Origin: Chionoecetes opilio
Lineage: Eukaryota > Arthropoda > Malacostraca > Decapoda > Majidae
Direction: 5' to 3'
Length of the DNA stretch: 64,000 nucleotides
Assembly (NCBI GenBank): GCA_016584305.1
Contig: JACEEZ010018526.1
Location: 116,914 to 180,913, forward strand
Position 1 is the first letter of the stretch; the number at the start of each line of letters is the position of its first letter. Shown piece by piece: positions 1-13,212 of this stretch. The translations under genes and the position numbers were made by a program. The notes under the pieces are model-generated. The model was given only the letters and a program-made list of their open reading frames with translations, ran no database searches and was not told where the DNA came from.

Positions 1-1925
1 CCCCTAAAAAAAATTTTTTTTTTTTTAAAAAAAAACCCCCCCCCCCTTTTTCCCGGGGTTTTCCTTTTTTTTTTCCCCCCCTTTCCCCTCCCCCCAAAAA
101 AAAAGGGGGGGCCCAAAAAAAAAAGGTTGGGCACCCTTTTTTTTTGGTTTTTTTTTTTGGGGAAAAGGGAAAATTTTTTTTTTTTTTTTTAAAAATTAAA
201 ATTTTTTTAAAAAATTTTTTTGCCCCTTTTTTCCCCAAATTTTGGGGGTTTTTTTTTTTTAAAAATTTTAAAAAATTTCCCCCCATAAAAAAAAATTTTT
301 GGGGGGGTTTAATTTTTTTGGGGAACAAAAAAAAACCCCGGGTTTTTTAAAAAAAAAAATTTTTCCTTTTTTGGGGGGGGTTTTTTTTTTTTTTTTTTCC
401 CCTTTTTCCCTTTTTGGGTTTTTTTTTTTTTTTTTAAAAAAAAACCCCCCTTTGGGGGGGGGAAAAAAAAATTTTTTTAAAGGGGGGGTTTTTTTTTTTT
501 TCCCCTTTTTTTCCCCGTGGGCCTTTCCCAAAGGGTTGGGGGGGGGTTTTCCAAATTTTTTTTTTTTTTTGGGGGGGGGTTTTTTTTTAAAAAATTTTTT
601 CCAAAAAAACCCCCCCCCCCGGGGGGGTTTTGCCTTTTTCCTTTTTCCCCCCTTTTTTGGCCCCGGCCGGGTTTAAAAGGGATTTTTTCCCCCAAAAGGG
701 GGGTTTTTTGGGGGTTTAATTTTTTTTAAACCCTTTGGGGGGTTTTTTTAAAAAAAATTTTTTAAAAAAAAGGGGGTTTTTTTTTTTTCCCCTTTTTTTT
801 TCCCTTTTCCCCCCCCCCCCCCTTTTTTTTTTTTCCCCCCGGGCCCCCCCTTTTTTTTTGGGGGGTTTTGGGGGGGGTTTTTTTTTTTGGGGCCCCGGGG
901 TTTTTTTTTTTTCCCCCTTTTTTGGGGGGGCCCCCTTTTTTTTTTTTTTCCCCCCCTTTTTGGGTTTTTTTTTCTTTTCCCTTTTTTTTTTTGGGGTTTT
1001 TTTGTTTTTTGTTTTTGGGTTTTTGGTTTTTCCCGCTTTTTTTTTTTTTTTGGGGGGGGTTTGTTTCCCTTTTTTGGGTTTTTCCCCCTTTTTTCCCCCG
1101 GGGGTTTTTTTTTTTGGGGGGGCCCCCTTTTTTTTTTTTTTTTTTTCCCCCCTTTTTTTTGTTTTTTTTGTTGTTGTTGTTTTTTTTGGGGTTTTGTTTT
1201 TGGGTTGTTGTTTTTGGTCCCCTTTTTTGGGGGGGGTTGTTGTTTTTGGGTTTTTTCCCCTTTTTTCCCCGGGGGGTTTTTTTTTTTTTTTTTTTTTTCC
1301 CCCCCTTTTGGGGGTTTTGGGGGTTGGGGGGGGGGGTTTTTGTTGTTGTTTTTGGTTTGGGGGGGGGGTTTTGTTGTTTTTTTTTGTTTTTTTTTTGGGG
1401 GGGGGGGTTTTTTGTTGTTGTTGTTTTTTTTTAAAAAAAAAAACCCCCCCTTTTAAAAAAAAAAGGTTTTGGGTTTTTTTTAAAAACCTTAAACCCAACC
1501 AAAAATTTCCCCCAAAAACCCCCCGGCCCAAAAAAAAATTTAAAATTTTTTTCTTACCCCCCCCCTTTTTTTTAAAAACCCTTTAAAAAAAAAAAAAAAA
1601 AGGGGGGGGGGGCGGGGGGCGGGGGGGGGGGGGTTTTGGGCGGGGGGGGGGGGGGGGGAAAGGGGGTTTTGGTTCCGGGCCCGCCCCCCCGCCCCCCCCC
1701 CCCCCGGGGGTTAAAATTTTTAAAACCTTTCCCCCCAACCCCCCCCCCCCCGGCCTTTAAAAAGGGGCCCCCAAAAAATTTTAAAAAACCCCCCCCCCAA
1801 AAAGAAAAAAAACCGAAATTTTTCCCAAAAAAAAAAAAAAAAAACCCCCCCAAAAAACCCAAAAAAACCCCCTTTAAAAAAAAAAAATTTTTTTTTTTTA
1901 AAAACCAAAAAAAAATTCGATTTCG
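1..1925. other. homopolymer-run low-quality sequence
   Basis: Almost every base lies in a run of 3-20 identical bases, with very few isolated bases. The six frames are therefore open but translate to Phe/Lys/Gly/Pro strings with no protein character. I see no gene. The transition to ordinary base order near 1915-1930 is abrupt. The likeliest reading is failed base-calling or failed consensus at a contig end rather than biology. Confidence 0.85.
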
Positions 1926-1984
1926 TGCTTAGTAAATGACATTGCGTGGCCCCAAATGAAACCCAAAACGGTCCAAAAACACAC

Positions 1985-3070
1985 CAACCATGTTTCACAA
2001 GTAGAAAAGCTTTTCCGGGGGAGCCCTGAAGACATGAAAAAAGGGGGGATGGGCTCTTGGGGGTGTTTTTTTTTGGGAGATCAAGAAATGTCAAGAAAAA
2101 AGAGAAAACAAGGCTAGTGTGGACATGGGAAAAAATTGCGAAAAAAAAGAAAAAAAGGTTTGGGAAGATGGGCCCTTTTGGGCATAGAAAGATTTGGAAA
2201 GGGGAAAAAAAAACCCAGGTTCACTCAAAATTTGTCCACCACGAGTGGAGTTATCTTCGCCCTTTTGGGATTCCCCGCGATTTTTACATTTTTTCCCGTT
2301 TTCAAATTTCCCCCCGCATCAGTTTTAAGTCCCCGGCTCTTTTTCCCTTTTGTTTCAGTTTTCCCTTGCGCTTCCCTGTTCCATTCGTAAAAGGGTTTTT
2401 GGACTTTTGGGTTGTGCAACTTTACGATGGATTTGGTGGGGCTTGCAACTGATTGGGGCCTTGCAAACTATTGCGATTGATAAAACAACCGGAATTTAAG
2501 TCCCCCTCAAATAATTAAAGTGAAAATTTTTCGGGCCTCAGTTTTCCCCCCCCCCCTTTTTTTGATAAAAGTACACAACCCCCAACCCAAGTGAGGGGTT
2601 GGAAGGGCCGGGCCCGGTTTTCCACCCTTTCACTACTGCGCCGTAGGGTACCGGATCCCAAATGCCAGCTTTTGTCCTATTTTCCCCGTAAAGCACATTT
2701 TGTCTCCTTTTGGGTTTCCTTCCCGTGTCCCCGGTTAAAACTTCCCCAATTTCCCTGCTTAAACACAGTATCAGGGTGGAAGGGTTCCAAATTTTTAAGG
2801 CAAGGGGTTTATGGCTCCATGCCAAAAGGCGGAAAAGACTCCACTCCTGTTAGGACAAATGTTGAGGACACCTAGTCTCTTTTCCCTTTTCCCAAAACTT
2901 TTTCATGTTTCCAAAACATCTTTGGGCCCCCTTGTTTTTATTCTTTTTGCAATCTTTTCCCGTGTCCACATAGCCCTTTTTCCCTTCTTTTTTTTACTTC
3001 TTTGATCTACAAAAAAACACCCGCAAAAGTTAAACTTCCCTTTTTTATGTCTTCCCGGGGTAACCCCGGG
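1985..3070. repeat. imperfect fold-back inverted repeat, axis near 2545
   Basis: Sequence at 1985-2330 reappears in reverse complement at about 2750-3070. Paired landmarks include the stretch around the GTGGACATGGG motif (2118-2130) with its complement near 2950-2965, and the AGTGGAG motif (2244-2250) with its complement near 2840-2846. Homopolymers are inflated in both arms and differ in length. No gene is recognised. Either a palindromic read artefact or a real inverted repeat seen through poor sequence. Confidence 0.6.
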
Positions 3071-4650
3071 AAAATTTTCTATTGTTTCTCCCTTTTTTCC
3101 CTGTGAAAGTATTCCATTAAAAAACCATGGATGTCTCTTAGACGGCCCGCCCAAAACCTCCTAAAAAAAAAAAAAAAAAAAAAGGCCCCAACTGGGAAGC
3201 AACCACTTGCACGACGTTTCAAAGGGACAAAATTTAAACGTGCGCACCACAACCCGAGGTGTCTCTCAGTACTAAACCCTTTTACGCGGGTTTTTGAATA
3301 TTGGGGGAATTAAAAAATCGAATAAACTCGATTTTTTCCATCTGGAGCACACGAGGAGCTTTTTGAAAGAGCTATAGAACCCGGCCCCCAAAGGCGACCA
3401 CCACAAACGTTCGTTAGAAGGGGGACAAATTTTTTCCAGGGCACTTTTCCCCTCTTTTCTGGTCATCTTGGGCAGGGGTTAAAAGGGGTTCGGGCAGGGG
3501 GATCACCCCGCCCGATTTGTCGAAAATTTTATGAAAAAAAGAATTAAGGTGACCGAACCCCGCGACCCCTGACTGAAAATTTCCCCCAAACGCATCTAAC
3601 CCGCGAAGACATCCCAAAACCCCAATTTTTTACCCCGGGCCCCTTGGGGCAAACCCGGCTTTCCCTCCGGGGGAAATATTGAAGAAAAGTGAAGCATCGT
3701 GCCCAAAACAAATCCCCTAGGAATTAATACCAAACTTCAAAAAAAAAATCCCCGCCGCCTTCCTCCCCATCCTTCCTCCACGCCGCGGTTTTTCAACAAT
3801 GACTATTTTCACCGTGCCGGGGGGGGAGCCTTTTCTTTCCAAATCGTCGCCACCATCGCCCCCGCCCATTATTGTGAACACGCCATTCTTATCTTCTTTT
3901 TTTTTTCTCTTTTTTACCCCTTTTTTCCTAAATACAACTTCAAATACCTTTAGTGCCTGTTTTATTACAAAAAAAACCAAATGTTTTAAAAAAAGTCGAG
4001 CAGGTGGGCAGGGAACCCAAAAACCAAAAGGGGTGCGGGCAGGGATTTGATTTAAAGGGGGTCCTTGATAAACGAGAAAACGGGCTGGGGAAAAAAAATG
4101 ATTTAAAAGCAACTCAGCGGCAATCCGAGACCAATTTTTCGTCCCCCCCCCACGCCTTCCGGCACCTGACAGAAAGATTTTAAATTTTCCGTGGCCCCCT
4201 GTACTCGAGGCCTTTGTGTTTTGGGGTTCTTATTTTTAAGTAAACCCCAAAAGCAGGGCCAAATTTACCCACCCACACAAAAACTACCCAATTATGTAGC
4301 TTGAATTTTTTCCCGGGAAAAAGGATATATATATTATTTCATAACATAGATGATAGATAAAAAATAGATTTTTTTAAAAAAAAAATATATGAGTAGACAG
4401 GAAAGATGGAAGCAAAGTAAAAAAGGGACGTTTATCTTTTCTTTTTCGCAGTGTTTTCCCAAAACGGGTTTTAAATTTCACGGCCGCCGCGGGCGGCAGT
4501 CCAGCGGTTTCCCCGGCGCCTTGACACCCAAAAACACATTCTCAAAAATTTTTCTTTTGAGAAAAACCCGCAAGATTTGGGGAATTTGGGGGTGCAAAGG
4601 GTTGATTGAGTTTAATTTCTTAAATTAGATAAATTTTGTACAGTACATTA
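3071..4650. other. no recognised feature; noisy sequence
   Basis: Homopolymer-inflated sequence with a poly-A run at 3162-3183. No domain, tRNA or repeat homologue elsewhere in the window was recognised. Confidence 0.5.
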
Positions 4651-5240
4651 AAACACCCCACCACCCACCCCCCCACCCACCCACCCAATTTTGAAAATTC
4701 CCGAATTCTGAAAAAGCGATTTATGGGAAAAGGAGCAGAGGAGGAAAAAACCGATAACATCCTCTCCCCCTTTCCCCCTTTTCCCCCCTTTGCTTTCCCG
4801 ACAAGGGGGGGCTCACGGATGGTCGCTAAAAGCACAGGGGGGAGAGTTTAGGGGGGAAGGGGAGAGGAAAGGGGGGAAAAAAGGGGGGGGAGGGGAGGGG
4901 GGAAAAAAGGGGAAGAGGGGAGAGGAGGTACAGTAAGGGGGAAGGGGGGAGGAAGGGGGGGAAGAGGGGGAAAAAGGGGAGAACAAGTACAGTGGAGGGA
5001 AGGGGGGGTAGGAAGCTTGGGTAGGGCATAAACATTGTAGGAAAGGAAAAGGGAAATGCCCGAGGGGGCGTAGGGGTTCATTCTTTTTTGGGCTGTGTGT
5101 GTGTGATTCCGAGTCCCCCACACACACACACACAACACCACACAACCAGACACAACACAAAACCAGAAAACAACCCCCAACACACCCACACACACACCAC
5201 CCCAAAACACACACACACCACCCCATCCCTTAGTAAGTAT
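4651..5240. repeat. low-complexity block: (CCCA)n, G/A-rich tract, CA-rich tract
   Basis: A CCCA-rich tract lies at about 4654-4686. A purine tract of GGGGA/GGGAGA character follows at 4838-5000, and CA-rich sequence at 5118-5222. Open frames across it are low-complexity and not genes. Confidence 0.75.
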
Positions 5241-5339
5241 CTTTGTAAACCCCCTTAACTAACTAATTTGGTATATTTAAATTAGTTTTTTTTTTTTTTA
5301 AAAAAAAAAAAGCTCGACAAAATAACCCTTTTTTTATAG

Positions 5340-6900
5340 CTAAGGAAAAATCTGGGCGTCGCCGATGCCCTGGGGGGTGGCAGTCGGCGGGCAGGGCCTT
5401 TGCCATTTGGGTAACTGTAAGTGTGTTTTGTGTGTGCCAAAGTGGTGTTGGGGTGTGGGGTGTGGGTGTGCGTGTGCGGGGGTGCGTGTGGGGGGTTGGG
5501 GGTTTGTGTGTGTGTGAATTTTTGTACAACAGTAAATAATATATACTAGGGTTTTTAAGCTTTTACAAACGCATGGGGGGCTTTTTAAAAAAAAGGGGTT
5601 AATAAAACTAAAAAAATGAAAATACAAAAAACTGATGTTGTATTGAAGTAATGATTAAACTACCAAAGCCATCCCTTTTTTTTAAAGTCGTGAGTGGGTT
5701 TTGGGCTAATTTGTGCTTTTAAAGGGGAAAATCTGGGAAATTTTCATGGGGCCCCCCCCCCCTTTTGGGTTTCTGGCTGTTTTCTTTACCGCCGGGGGTA
5801 ATTTTGAGCCCAAAAGAGGGAGCTAGTGTTGTGAGTTTTGTCATTTTCTGGGGCCTTTTTATTTTTGTTGGGTTTTTTGGACTTGTTATTTTGTTTGGGG
5901 TACTAAATATGGTGCTTTTGGGAATAGTGAGTTCAGGGGGGCACGTGACGTAAAGTTTCGTTCTAGTTTTTTAAATTTGTTGATCTTTAAAATATTTTTT
6001 CATATTTTTTAAAGTGGTTTTTCGGGATCTCGCTGCTTGTTAGTCCATACCAAAGCCCGGGAGATCGGAAAACCCTTTGGATAATAAAGGGGGGCTAAAG
6101 GGATACTGGTGTTTTTCATATACATCGGGGCCCAAATTTTTAAAATGGGAAAATTTACAAATATAAAGGGGAAAAAAAATTAATAAATTTTTACAAATTA
6201 AGGGTTCAACAAAAAAAACATTTGAGGCAGAATTTTTTGAAAAAAGGGGGGAGGGGGCCCGGGGAGGGGGAGCGCGATTTAAAAGGGGGCCATATTCGAA
6301 CTGGGAAGGATTCGAAACCGACGTGTTTTTGCCCTAGAAACACTAACCCCTTTACCGCTGGGCTAGGGAGCCCCAACTAAATAATTTTAAAAGGGAAATA
6401 TATTTTAACCCCATCCCCGAACTTCTATTCCTCCTACCCTAAAATATATGCTTCCTTTCCCATTTCTGTAGACCCCTTTGGAGTGACTAGTAACTTACAA
6501 ATGGTTGTGAATAAACCAAAAAAAATGATTTAAGGGAGTGTCTTTTTAACCACCACTCGTGACGGTTTGGGGGCTGGCCGGGGGTTCCCCGGTCAGCGGG
6601 GGGGCACCCAATCTGGGATACTTACTTTACTGGTTCATGCTAGACAAAATGCACTATACGTAGTATTTAGTTGAAGTATATTATGTTGTTGTTATATGGA
6701 AAAAGTTTATTCACAAACACGTGGGAAAAAAGAAGGGTTAACACTGGATACCCCTATTTAAAAAAAAAATTACGAAGATTTTTGAAAAACGGCAGGAAAG
6801 TTTAAAATACAAACCGGGGAAAGGGGGAAAGGGGGTGTGTGTGTGTGTGTGGGGTGCCGTACCCGTGACCCTTCACCCTCACACACACACACACAGAGGC
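5340..6900 (-). repeat. inverted, degraded copy of the 54.5-57 kb repeat locus
   Basis: Read on the minus strand, this matches the right-hand satellite region. 5360-5560 corresponds to the hairpin and flank at about 54480-54620 (shared landmarks: TTACAGTTACCC, the GCCGACTGCC stem, and the AAAATTCACAC edge). 5940-6140 corresponds to 56560-56760, and 6400-6900 to 55790-56300. The block ends at 6835-6860 in a (GT)n run, where the right copy has (CA)n. Both copies contain many homopolymer-length differences. Confidence 0.7.
6301..6374 (-). mobile_element. tRNA-like SINE head
   Basis: On the minus strand a box-A-like sequence (CCTAGCCCAGCGGTAAAGG) is followed about 35 bases later by a box-B-like GGTTTCGAATCC, as in RNA polymerase III promoters. 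The cloverleaf is not clean and a functional tRNA is unlikely. This is a SINE or tRNA relic distinct from the tRNA-Val family at 44.7 kb. Confidence 0.55.
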
Positions 6901-7097
6901 GAGAGTCCCTCGGCGCCCCTGGGTGGTGCGGTGGGGCCGTGGCGGTGATCCCTGCGGGCCCCCGCCCCCCGCCCCGCCTCGGCAAAGAACTGGACGGGTT
7001 TCAAACATAACCCTACCCCGGAAAGGGGACCAAAAAGTCATCAACACAACCACAGACACAGAAGGAAAAACAAATCCTTTTCCCTTTTCGGTCTGTT

Positions 7098-7181
7098 TAT
7101 GGTGGATGAGGAGGGGTTCGAAGGCTGCGCCCCGGGAAAGTGAACATCCGGGGCAGCCCTTCGAACCCCCCCTCACCCACC
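7098..7181. repeat. 35-bp inverted repeat (fold-back), axis near 7140
   Basis: The arm at about 7099-7133 (containing GGTTCGAAGGCTGC) pairs with the arm at about 7148-7181 (containing GCAGCCCTTCGAACC) across a loop of about 14 bases, with a few mismatches. Weaker symmetry continues outward: CCACAGACAC near 7048 and its complement near 7200. It lies in homopolymer-inflated sequence. Confidence 0.6.
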
Positions 7182-7430
7182 TAAAAAAAACCCCTAAATT
7201 TGTGTCTGTGGACCCGGGACGGGCCACAGACAAAACACACAGTAAATGTGTGTGTGGACGGACGCAGCACACGGGCCCGGGGGTTTTTTGCGGTGAAAGG
7301 TTCCCTGTTTTCCCCCCTGACAAAGCAGTGGGGGGGGGGAGCGGTCTCGGTGAGGGGCCAAAAATAAACCCAATGTGGCAAAACTCTTTAATTTCTTTGA
7401 TGATGGGAAACGTGAGGCAATTTTCACGAT

Positions 7431-8039
7431 GTCTGATGACGCCCCGGCCGGGCCGGGAAGCCTCAGTGTGGTGGCCTACGGGGCCCCCGCAGTGGCAGCG
7501 GAATACCAAGAGCCCCTTGGCAAAAACCCCCCCCCCGTAACAGTAAAAGGGGAGGACGATAAATGCAATTCGAGGGCCTTAAAAACTTGCTCCCCCCGCC
7601 CCCCACCACCCCCCACCGCCGCGCCCCGGGGACAGCCACGACCCCTTGGGGCGCCCAAATGTGCCCGGTTTTTTCACGGGAAAAATGATTGTGATCTAGC
7701 GGCGGCCCAATTTTTTGTTGTTTTGGTTTTTGGTGGTTGGGGGGTGGGTTTCTTTCGCTGGCCCCAATCCGGAAAAAATCCCTGGGGTACTTTTGTGTGT
7801 ATTTTCCCCTAGTTGTATTTAACCCAGGGTAAAAATACAGGAAAAGGGAAAAATGCTTGCACTGTTTCCCCTCTCCAAAACTACTATTATCCAGCTTGCC
7901 TTTGAAGGCCTGAAAACTTCTTGAAATTAAACACTTTGGGATCAAGGTTGTTCCCGGCTTCTATGCTTTAAAAGCATAGAAGCCCGTATTTAAGCCAGTG
8001 AACCAGAACACGGGGGTGTGGTGGGGTTTTTGTGTGAAC
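7431..8039. other. no gene recognised; contains one perfect palindrome
   Basis: Low-quality sequence with no recognised coding signal. A perfect 14+1+14 palindrome lies at 7956-7984 (arm GGCTTCTATGCTTT and its complement). Its flanks are not symmetric. Confidence 0.5.
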
Positions 8040-8270
8040 TCTTTGGGGTTTTTGTTGGATTAGTGGTTAACCCCGCTCGCTTAAAACCCAGAAAATCCCG
8101 GGTTCGATCCCCGGGCGGGGCGAAAGATAGGGTGGGTTTGGGCCCTTTCATTTAAATTTCCCCAGCCCCTGTTTCCCCCCAGCCGTGAATGGGGACCGGG
8201 GGCCAGCCCGGGGTTTTAACCTCCCCCCCCGGGGGGGGGGGGGTGGGGGGGTTCGGGCCCAAAACTAAAG
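8040..8270 (+). mobile_element. tRNA-Val-type SINE (degraded copy)
   Basis: It contains TTAGTGGTTA followed by TCCCGGGTTCGATCCCCGGG, the A-box and B-box regions of the SINE family seen cleanly at 44.7-45.2 kb. The same body follows: CCCCAGCCCCTGTTTCC, then GTGAATGGGGACCGGG. Homopolymers are inflated and the anticodon arm is damaged. Confidence 0.75.
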
Positions 8271-8631
8271 ATTTTTTTTAGCAGCGGTAGATCACTATGG
8301 CTCTTAGGGATTATCCTCTAAAAAAAACAAACAAAGAAAAAAAGAAAATTGGGTGGGGGGTGGGGTGTGTTTAGTCTAATTTTTTTTAAAGAAGGGAAAA
8401 AAATTTCCCTTCTACCTTTAAAAGGGCTCAGGGTTAAAATTATGCCTATGTTTACCTGATAATAGGGTTAACTATGATAAAATACAACTGACATTTAGAA
8501 GAAGTGTAGTATTCCCTTCTCCTGGCATCCAATATCAGGCAGTAAGCAGTAGGGGTTCAGAATTTTTCACCTCGTAAAAAAAAAACAGACTAGTATTGGG
8601 CTTAATAAATTATTTTAAAATAAAACTAAGA

Positions 8632-9428
<797 letters not shown>

Positions 9429-9431
<3 letters not shown>

Positions 9432-11505
9432 GAGCGTGACGGGGGGGTTAAAGGAGGAAAAAGAGAGAAAGGAAGGGATGAAACATAAGAGGATTACTTT
9501 GAAACTAATGTTAATATTTGATTTCAATTTCCTTCATCAAATACTTTCCTCTATTCAACATTTTTTCGAGTTTTGATTTCAGTATATTTTCTTTCATCCC
9601 TCTCCATTTCCTTTAATTTAACATCTAAATTTCACGTATTCATCATTGCCCTCATTTTGTACTTTCATTTAATAATCACAGTTAATTTAAATCACAGGGC
9701 CTTAATTTATTAGGTCATAATTAGCATTCATATAAACCTTTGCAATACACAAGAAGTTTTCGCATCACATGACAAACGCGTCAGAAAACAGTTGGCATGA
9801 AGGACCACTCTGGAAGAATCTTTATGGACGGGACATTTCTTTGTTAAGACAAAGATAAACAACTTTTCTGCAGATCCTTTGCAGATTGTTATTATACTGG
9901 AGGAAAACAGTTACTGCTACCCGCTACTTGTTTTCCTTTTAAATGTTAGTAATAGACTCATTATTTCAGTACTCAATATTTTGAATCATCAAAGGGTACC
10001 TTCCATGAGGCATTAATTTATCTGAAGCACAACGGCCGCGCCCAGAGTTATGTGCGGAAACGTTGTGTTCTGCCTTCCTGACACCGTTTCCCTGTCAAAG
10101 AGCGACCTTGACTGCGGCTCCAAGGATATACTACCTAGTGGTATATCCGGGGGCCACGCCTTGATTCCTGCAAACGTTGCAGTCCACCCCCTTGTGTCTC
10201 CTACTGCGAGTATTTGTTGAAATTTACTACTCTTGGGCATAATGTTGTGACTATAAACATCTTATTTGTGTTTCCACCATTCGCACCTCATCTTCGTCCT
10301 TCCTCATCACTTCATCTCATATACCATACCTACCTCATAGTCTTTCTACCAAATCCCCACAACCAAAAACCCATCATCTCACTCAGCTCCACTTCATTCC
10401 TCACTCGTTTCGCTCATATCTACATCAACTTGATCTCCAACGCACCTTCCTCCTCCCCCTCCATGCACACGCTCACCATCACGCACGAAGGCAGAGCGCA
10501 CCAAGGGACGCCCGGCCCAGAGCGCCTCCTCAGTTTCAGTTAGCCTAACCCAGTGCTATTCACCCTGGGTGGACGGTCCACTCAGGTGGACGAGACTGAG
10601 CGAAGAGTGTACGCTGTCTTTGGGGTGGGACAGGTGGTGGACGAGATCATGCCCACGTGTCGGTATAGATAAGGAAAATAAAGTCTATGGTATAAAACTA
10701 GGCAAGTTGGGGAGCTTTGTACAAGAACTATAGGTAAAAATAAATGGATTCAAAATGATGGAACATATTTAAAAGCCAATGTAGGACAAGAGTGATTTGC
10801 AAGTCCTTGAACCTATATGAGAAGACAGGGCTGGACCCATGGTATGCAGACATGCCGTGCAAACTTGGAGTACGAATGTTCCCTGGATTAAGACATCTGA
10901 CTTTGATGCAGGATTACTTGACTTCTTTTCCAGACACCTCAGACCTCCAACATGTGGAGATCATCCATTATCAAATGATGGACTGATCATAATGATGCCT
11001 TATTGGAGCTTTCCAGTGGATTATTCTTAAAAAGCAGGCTTTCCCAAACATCTGGCATCCTATGCATTGCATGGGCTGGGTGGTCCTGACTGATAGTCAG
11101 GACTATAAGGAAGTACGCTGAGAAGGCAACAAGCCATTTTGTGCAGATGCCAAACGTCATGTCTGTGTGTGCAAGGTTTCTCAAACTTAGTTAAATCAGT
11201 CTAGAAAAATTAATGCCATTCTGAGTTTGGATCCTATATGCGGGTTTCACTTGAAATGGTTTGATGCTTCGATTTAAGCTGATAGCAGAAATTGCAAACA
11301 GCAGCCAAATACTGATTTGTTTTGAAGGACAAGGTTTTGTTTCTTGGTTACCAAGTATAAAGCAATGTAGTGCAATTTACATTCAGTTTCTGAAAGAAAA
11401 GCATTTGCTGTGGAATTCTCTTTTATGTTTTATTTGTCCTTGTAATATTTATTGTTTTATTTCTGCAGGTGGAAGTATACAGCAGAGTATGTAAACTGTA
11501 AATGT
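9429..11505. other. no recognised gene
   Basis: Ordinary base composition. Short open frames at 10214-10543 and 10792-10986 lack convincing homology. The latter (containing LYEKTGLDPWYADMPCKLG) has natural-looking composition and might be a decayed coding fragment, but I cannot assign it. Confidence 0.4.
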
Positions 11506-11509
11506 AAAT

Positions 11510-12446
11510 TGATTGATCAATGCCAAAAAGGTGAAGTGCCAGGACATCGAGGTCATATGGCACTAGGCAAAGCATAAAAAGGGGAGGGTTAAAGAAAAAT
11601 TAGCGAAACGGTGAGGGAAGGGGAAGAACGGAATGTTCACAGCAGGATGGTTAGATCAGATTTACATGTGGATTTGTTAGAGGAAAGCGGGTAAATTTTC
11701 AGGAGAAGAGGGGGATTCCGAGAGATGTCTCGCTAAACAGGGAGGGTCGGGGAAAGGGAGAAAAGTGAGGGAAGGAACTGGAACGGGCAGTAGTAAGAGG
11801 GCGGCAGGTATTTAGGGACATGATGGACAGTGTGAGGAGTTTTGACAGGGGTGCAGCGGGTGAGGAAGGAGCGTGACATGAAATAGGAGTGGTGAGGTTG
11901 ATATGGTCTTATGCGTAAGCATGCGAGAGCAGTCTCCCAAACGTTATTAATGTGGTAAGGATTTGACCATGGATAAGATAGATAAGATTTAATCCTATCT
12001 AGACACTGTTGCAAGTACCAACTACAAGGTTATGGACTATACAAAGAGCACTTGACCATGGAGATATTAGAGGGTTTGATCAGGCGAAAGTTTATTGGCA
12101 GAGAAAGTGGTCCAGGAGGGATTGCAGCGGTCGAAGGAAAGATTTAAAGGAAGGGTTAGTAGTCGGAGGCTGGCAAGTTGAGAAACGGGGGCAGTGGACT
12201 CAGTGGCCGAGGCGCGGGGGGGGGCCCCCCCCCCCCCCCTCAAGAATCAACAGAGTTCGTTGCCCAAAGATAACCATGTGAATCGGTACCCAGCCAGAAA
12301 CAAATTGTTTTGTGGCGTACGGATAGGCGAAATACAGTCTTGGATCTCCGAACAAGAGGGTGAAGTGAGCGAAGAGATTGTATAAGAGAATTGCGGGAAA
12401 TTAGGGAAGCTAGGAAGGGAAACAGGATGGGTAGAAAAAGTAGGCC
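11510..12446 (-). mobile_element. non-LTR retrotransposon 3' end with RNase H domain (left arm copy)
   Basis: On the minus strand, 12446 down to about 12240 translates to a decayed RNase H segment (SLRSLHPLVR...LSVRHKTICF...NSVDS). The copy at 35.8 kb shows the expected CWVPSHMGILGNERVDS motif. Further on (12014-11733) comes the typical jockey/I-clade C-terminus: NNVWETALACLRIR, then HHSYFMSRS and TVHHV. The 3' UTR reaches about 11510. Several frameshifts separate these pieces, so it is inactive. It mirrors 35758-36308; the rest of the mirror would fall in the N gap. Confidence 0.75.
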
Positions 12447-13209
12447 ATTGCCTTCATCCACCATTGCCGTCCCGTCTACATTCTCCCCGCCTGCTAACAC
12501 GCGTTTATTGATGTCATTTAATGGATGATGTTTTGTTGTGTCTTTTAGTACGCTTCACATACTTCCTTTCCACTTCCCTCAACGGCTACGATATGTCAAG
12601 CTCCCGAGGATTCATAAGAGAACCTTTGCATAATTGGAATACGCAAGATTTACATTACACATGCATTTTTTTATATCATGATATTAATTCGCTCTTCAGA
12701 AGCTGTCTATATTTTCAACTCTCACAGGTGGGCTTGGTACTAACAGCTCGTAGAGACTGAAGTAGTATTCCTCCAAGTGCTCTGGAGTTTATGATGGCCT
12801 TCTCTGTGCATCCGTTACCTACTCTATCACTCTCACATTATGTTCTATGACAGCTTGTCTGGTCTGTTGTCTGTCTGTTTGGCTATGTTCACTCGTCTCC
12901 TCTGACTCATCACACACCCCACACGCATGAGAAAACGTTCTTTTATGAGACAACGAAGGCACAATAATTATAAGACCGCAAAGTGTTGGTAATGCAAGGT
13001 AAAACGTTTTTAAGTGGAACCTCCTCCTGCTCTTTTGACGCTTACGCGCATATCATTAAATAAAAATAAAACATCAAGGATTATGTCAACCAGTTTAGAA
13101 GAAAACGAATGATTACGTTTATTTTTCCATGGATTTTTCCTGCACGTGCACATGGCGGAATAAACAATCATGTGCGTACTACGTTATTGTTTCTGTTTTG
13201 TTAGGCCAC
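12447..13209 (-). repeat. spacer of the 3.6-kb tandem unit (left arm, inverted)
   Basis: This is the reverse complement of 34997-35757, and of the equivalent spacers at 25.73-26.49 and 38.48-39.24 kb. It carries many single-base indels relative to those copies. It ends exactly at the transposon target site CCACTGT (13206-13212). No gene is seen in it. Confidence 0.85.
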
Positions 13210-13212
13210 TGT

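Noticed and set aside
144..1862. Long open frames in the first 1.9 kb (Phe/Gly- and Lys/Pro-rich)
   Set aside because: They arise from homopolymer runs, occur in all frames, and have no signal of real coding.
10214..10543. 110-residue open frame
   Set aside because: Pyrimidine-rich sequence with no recognisable domain or signal; likely a chance frame.
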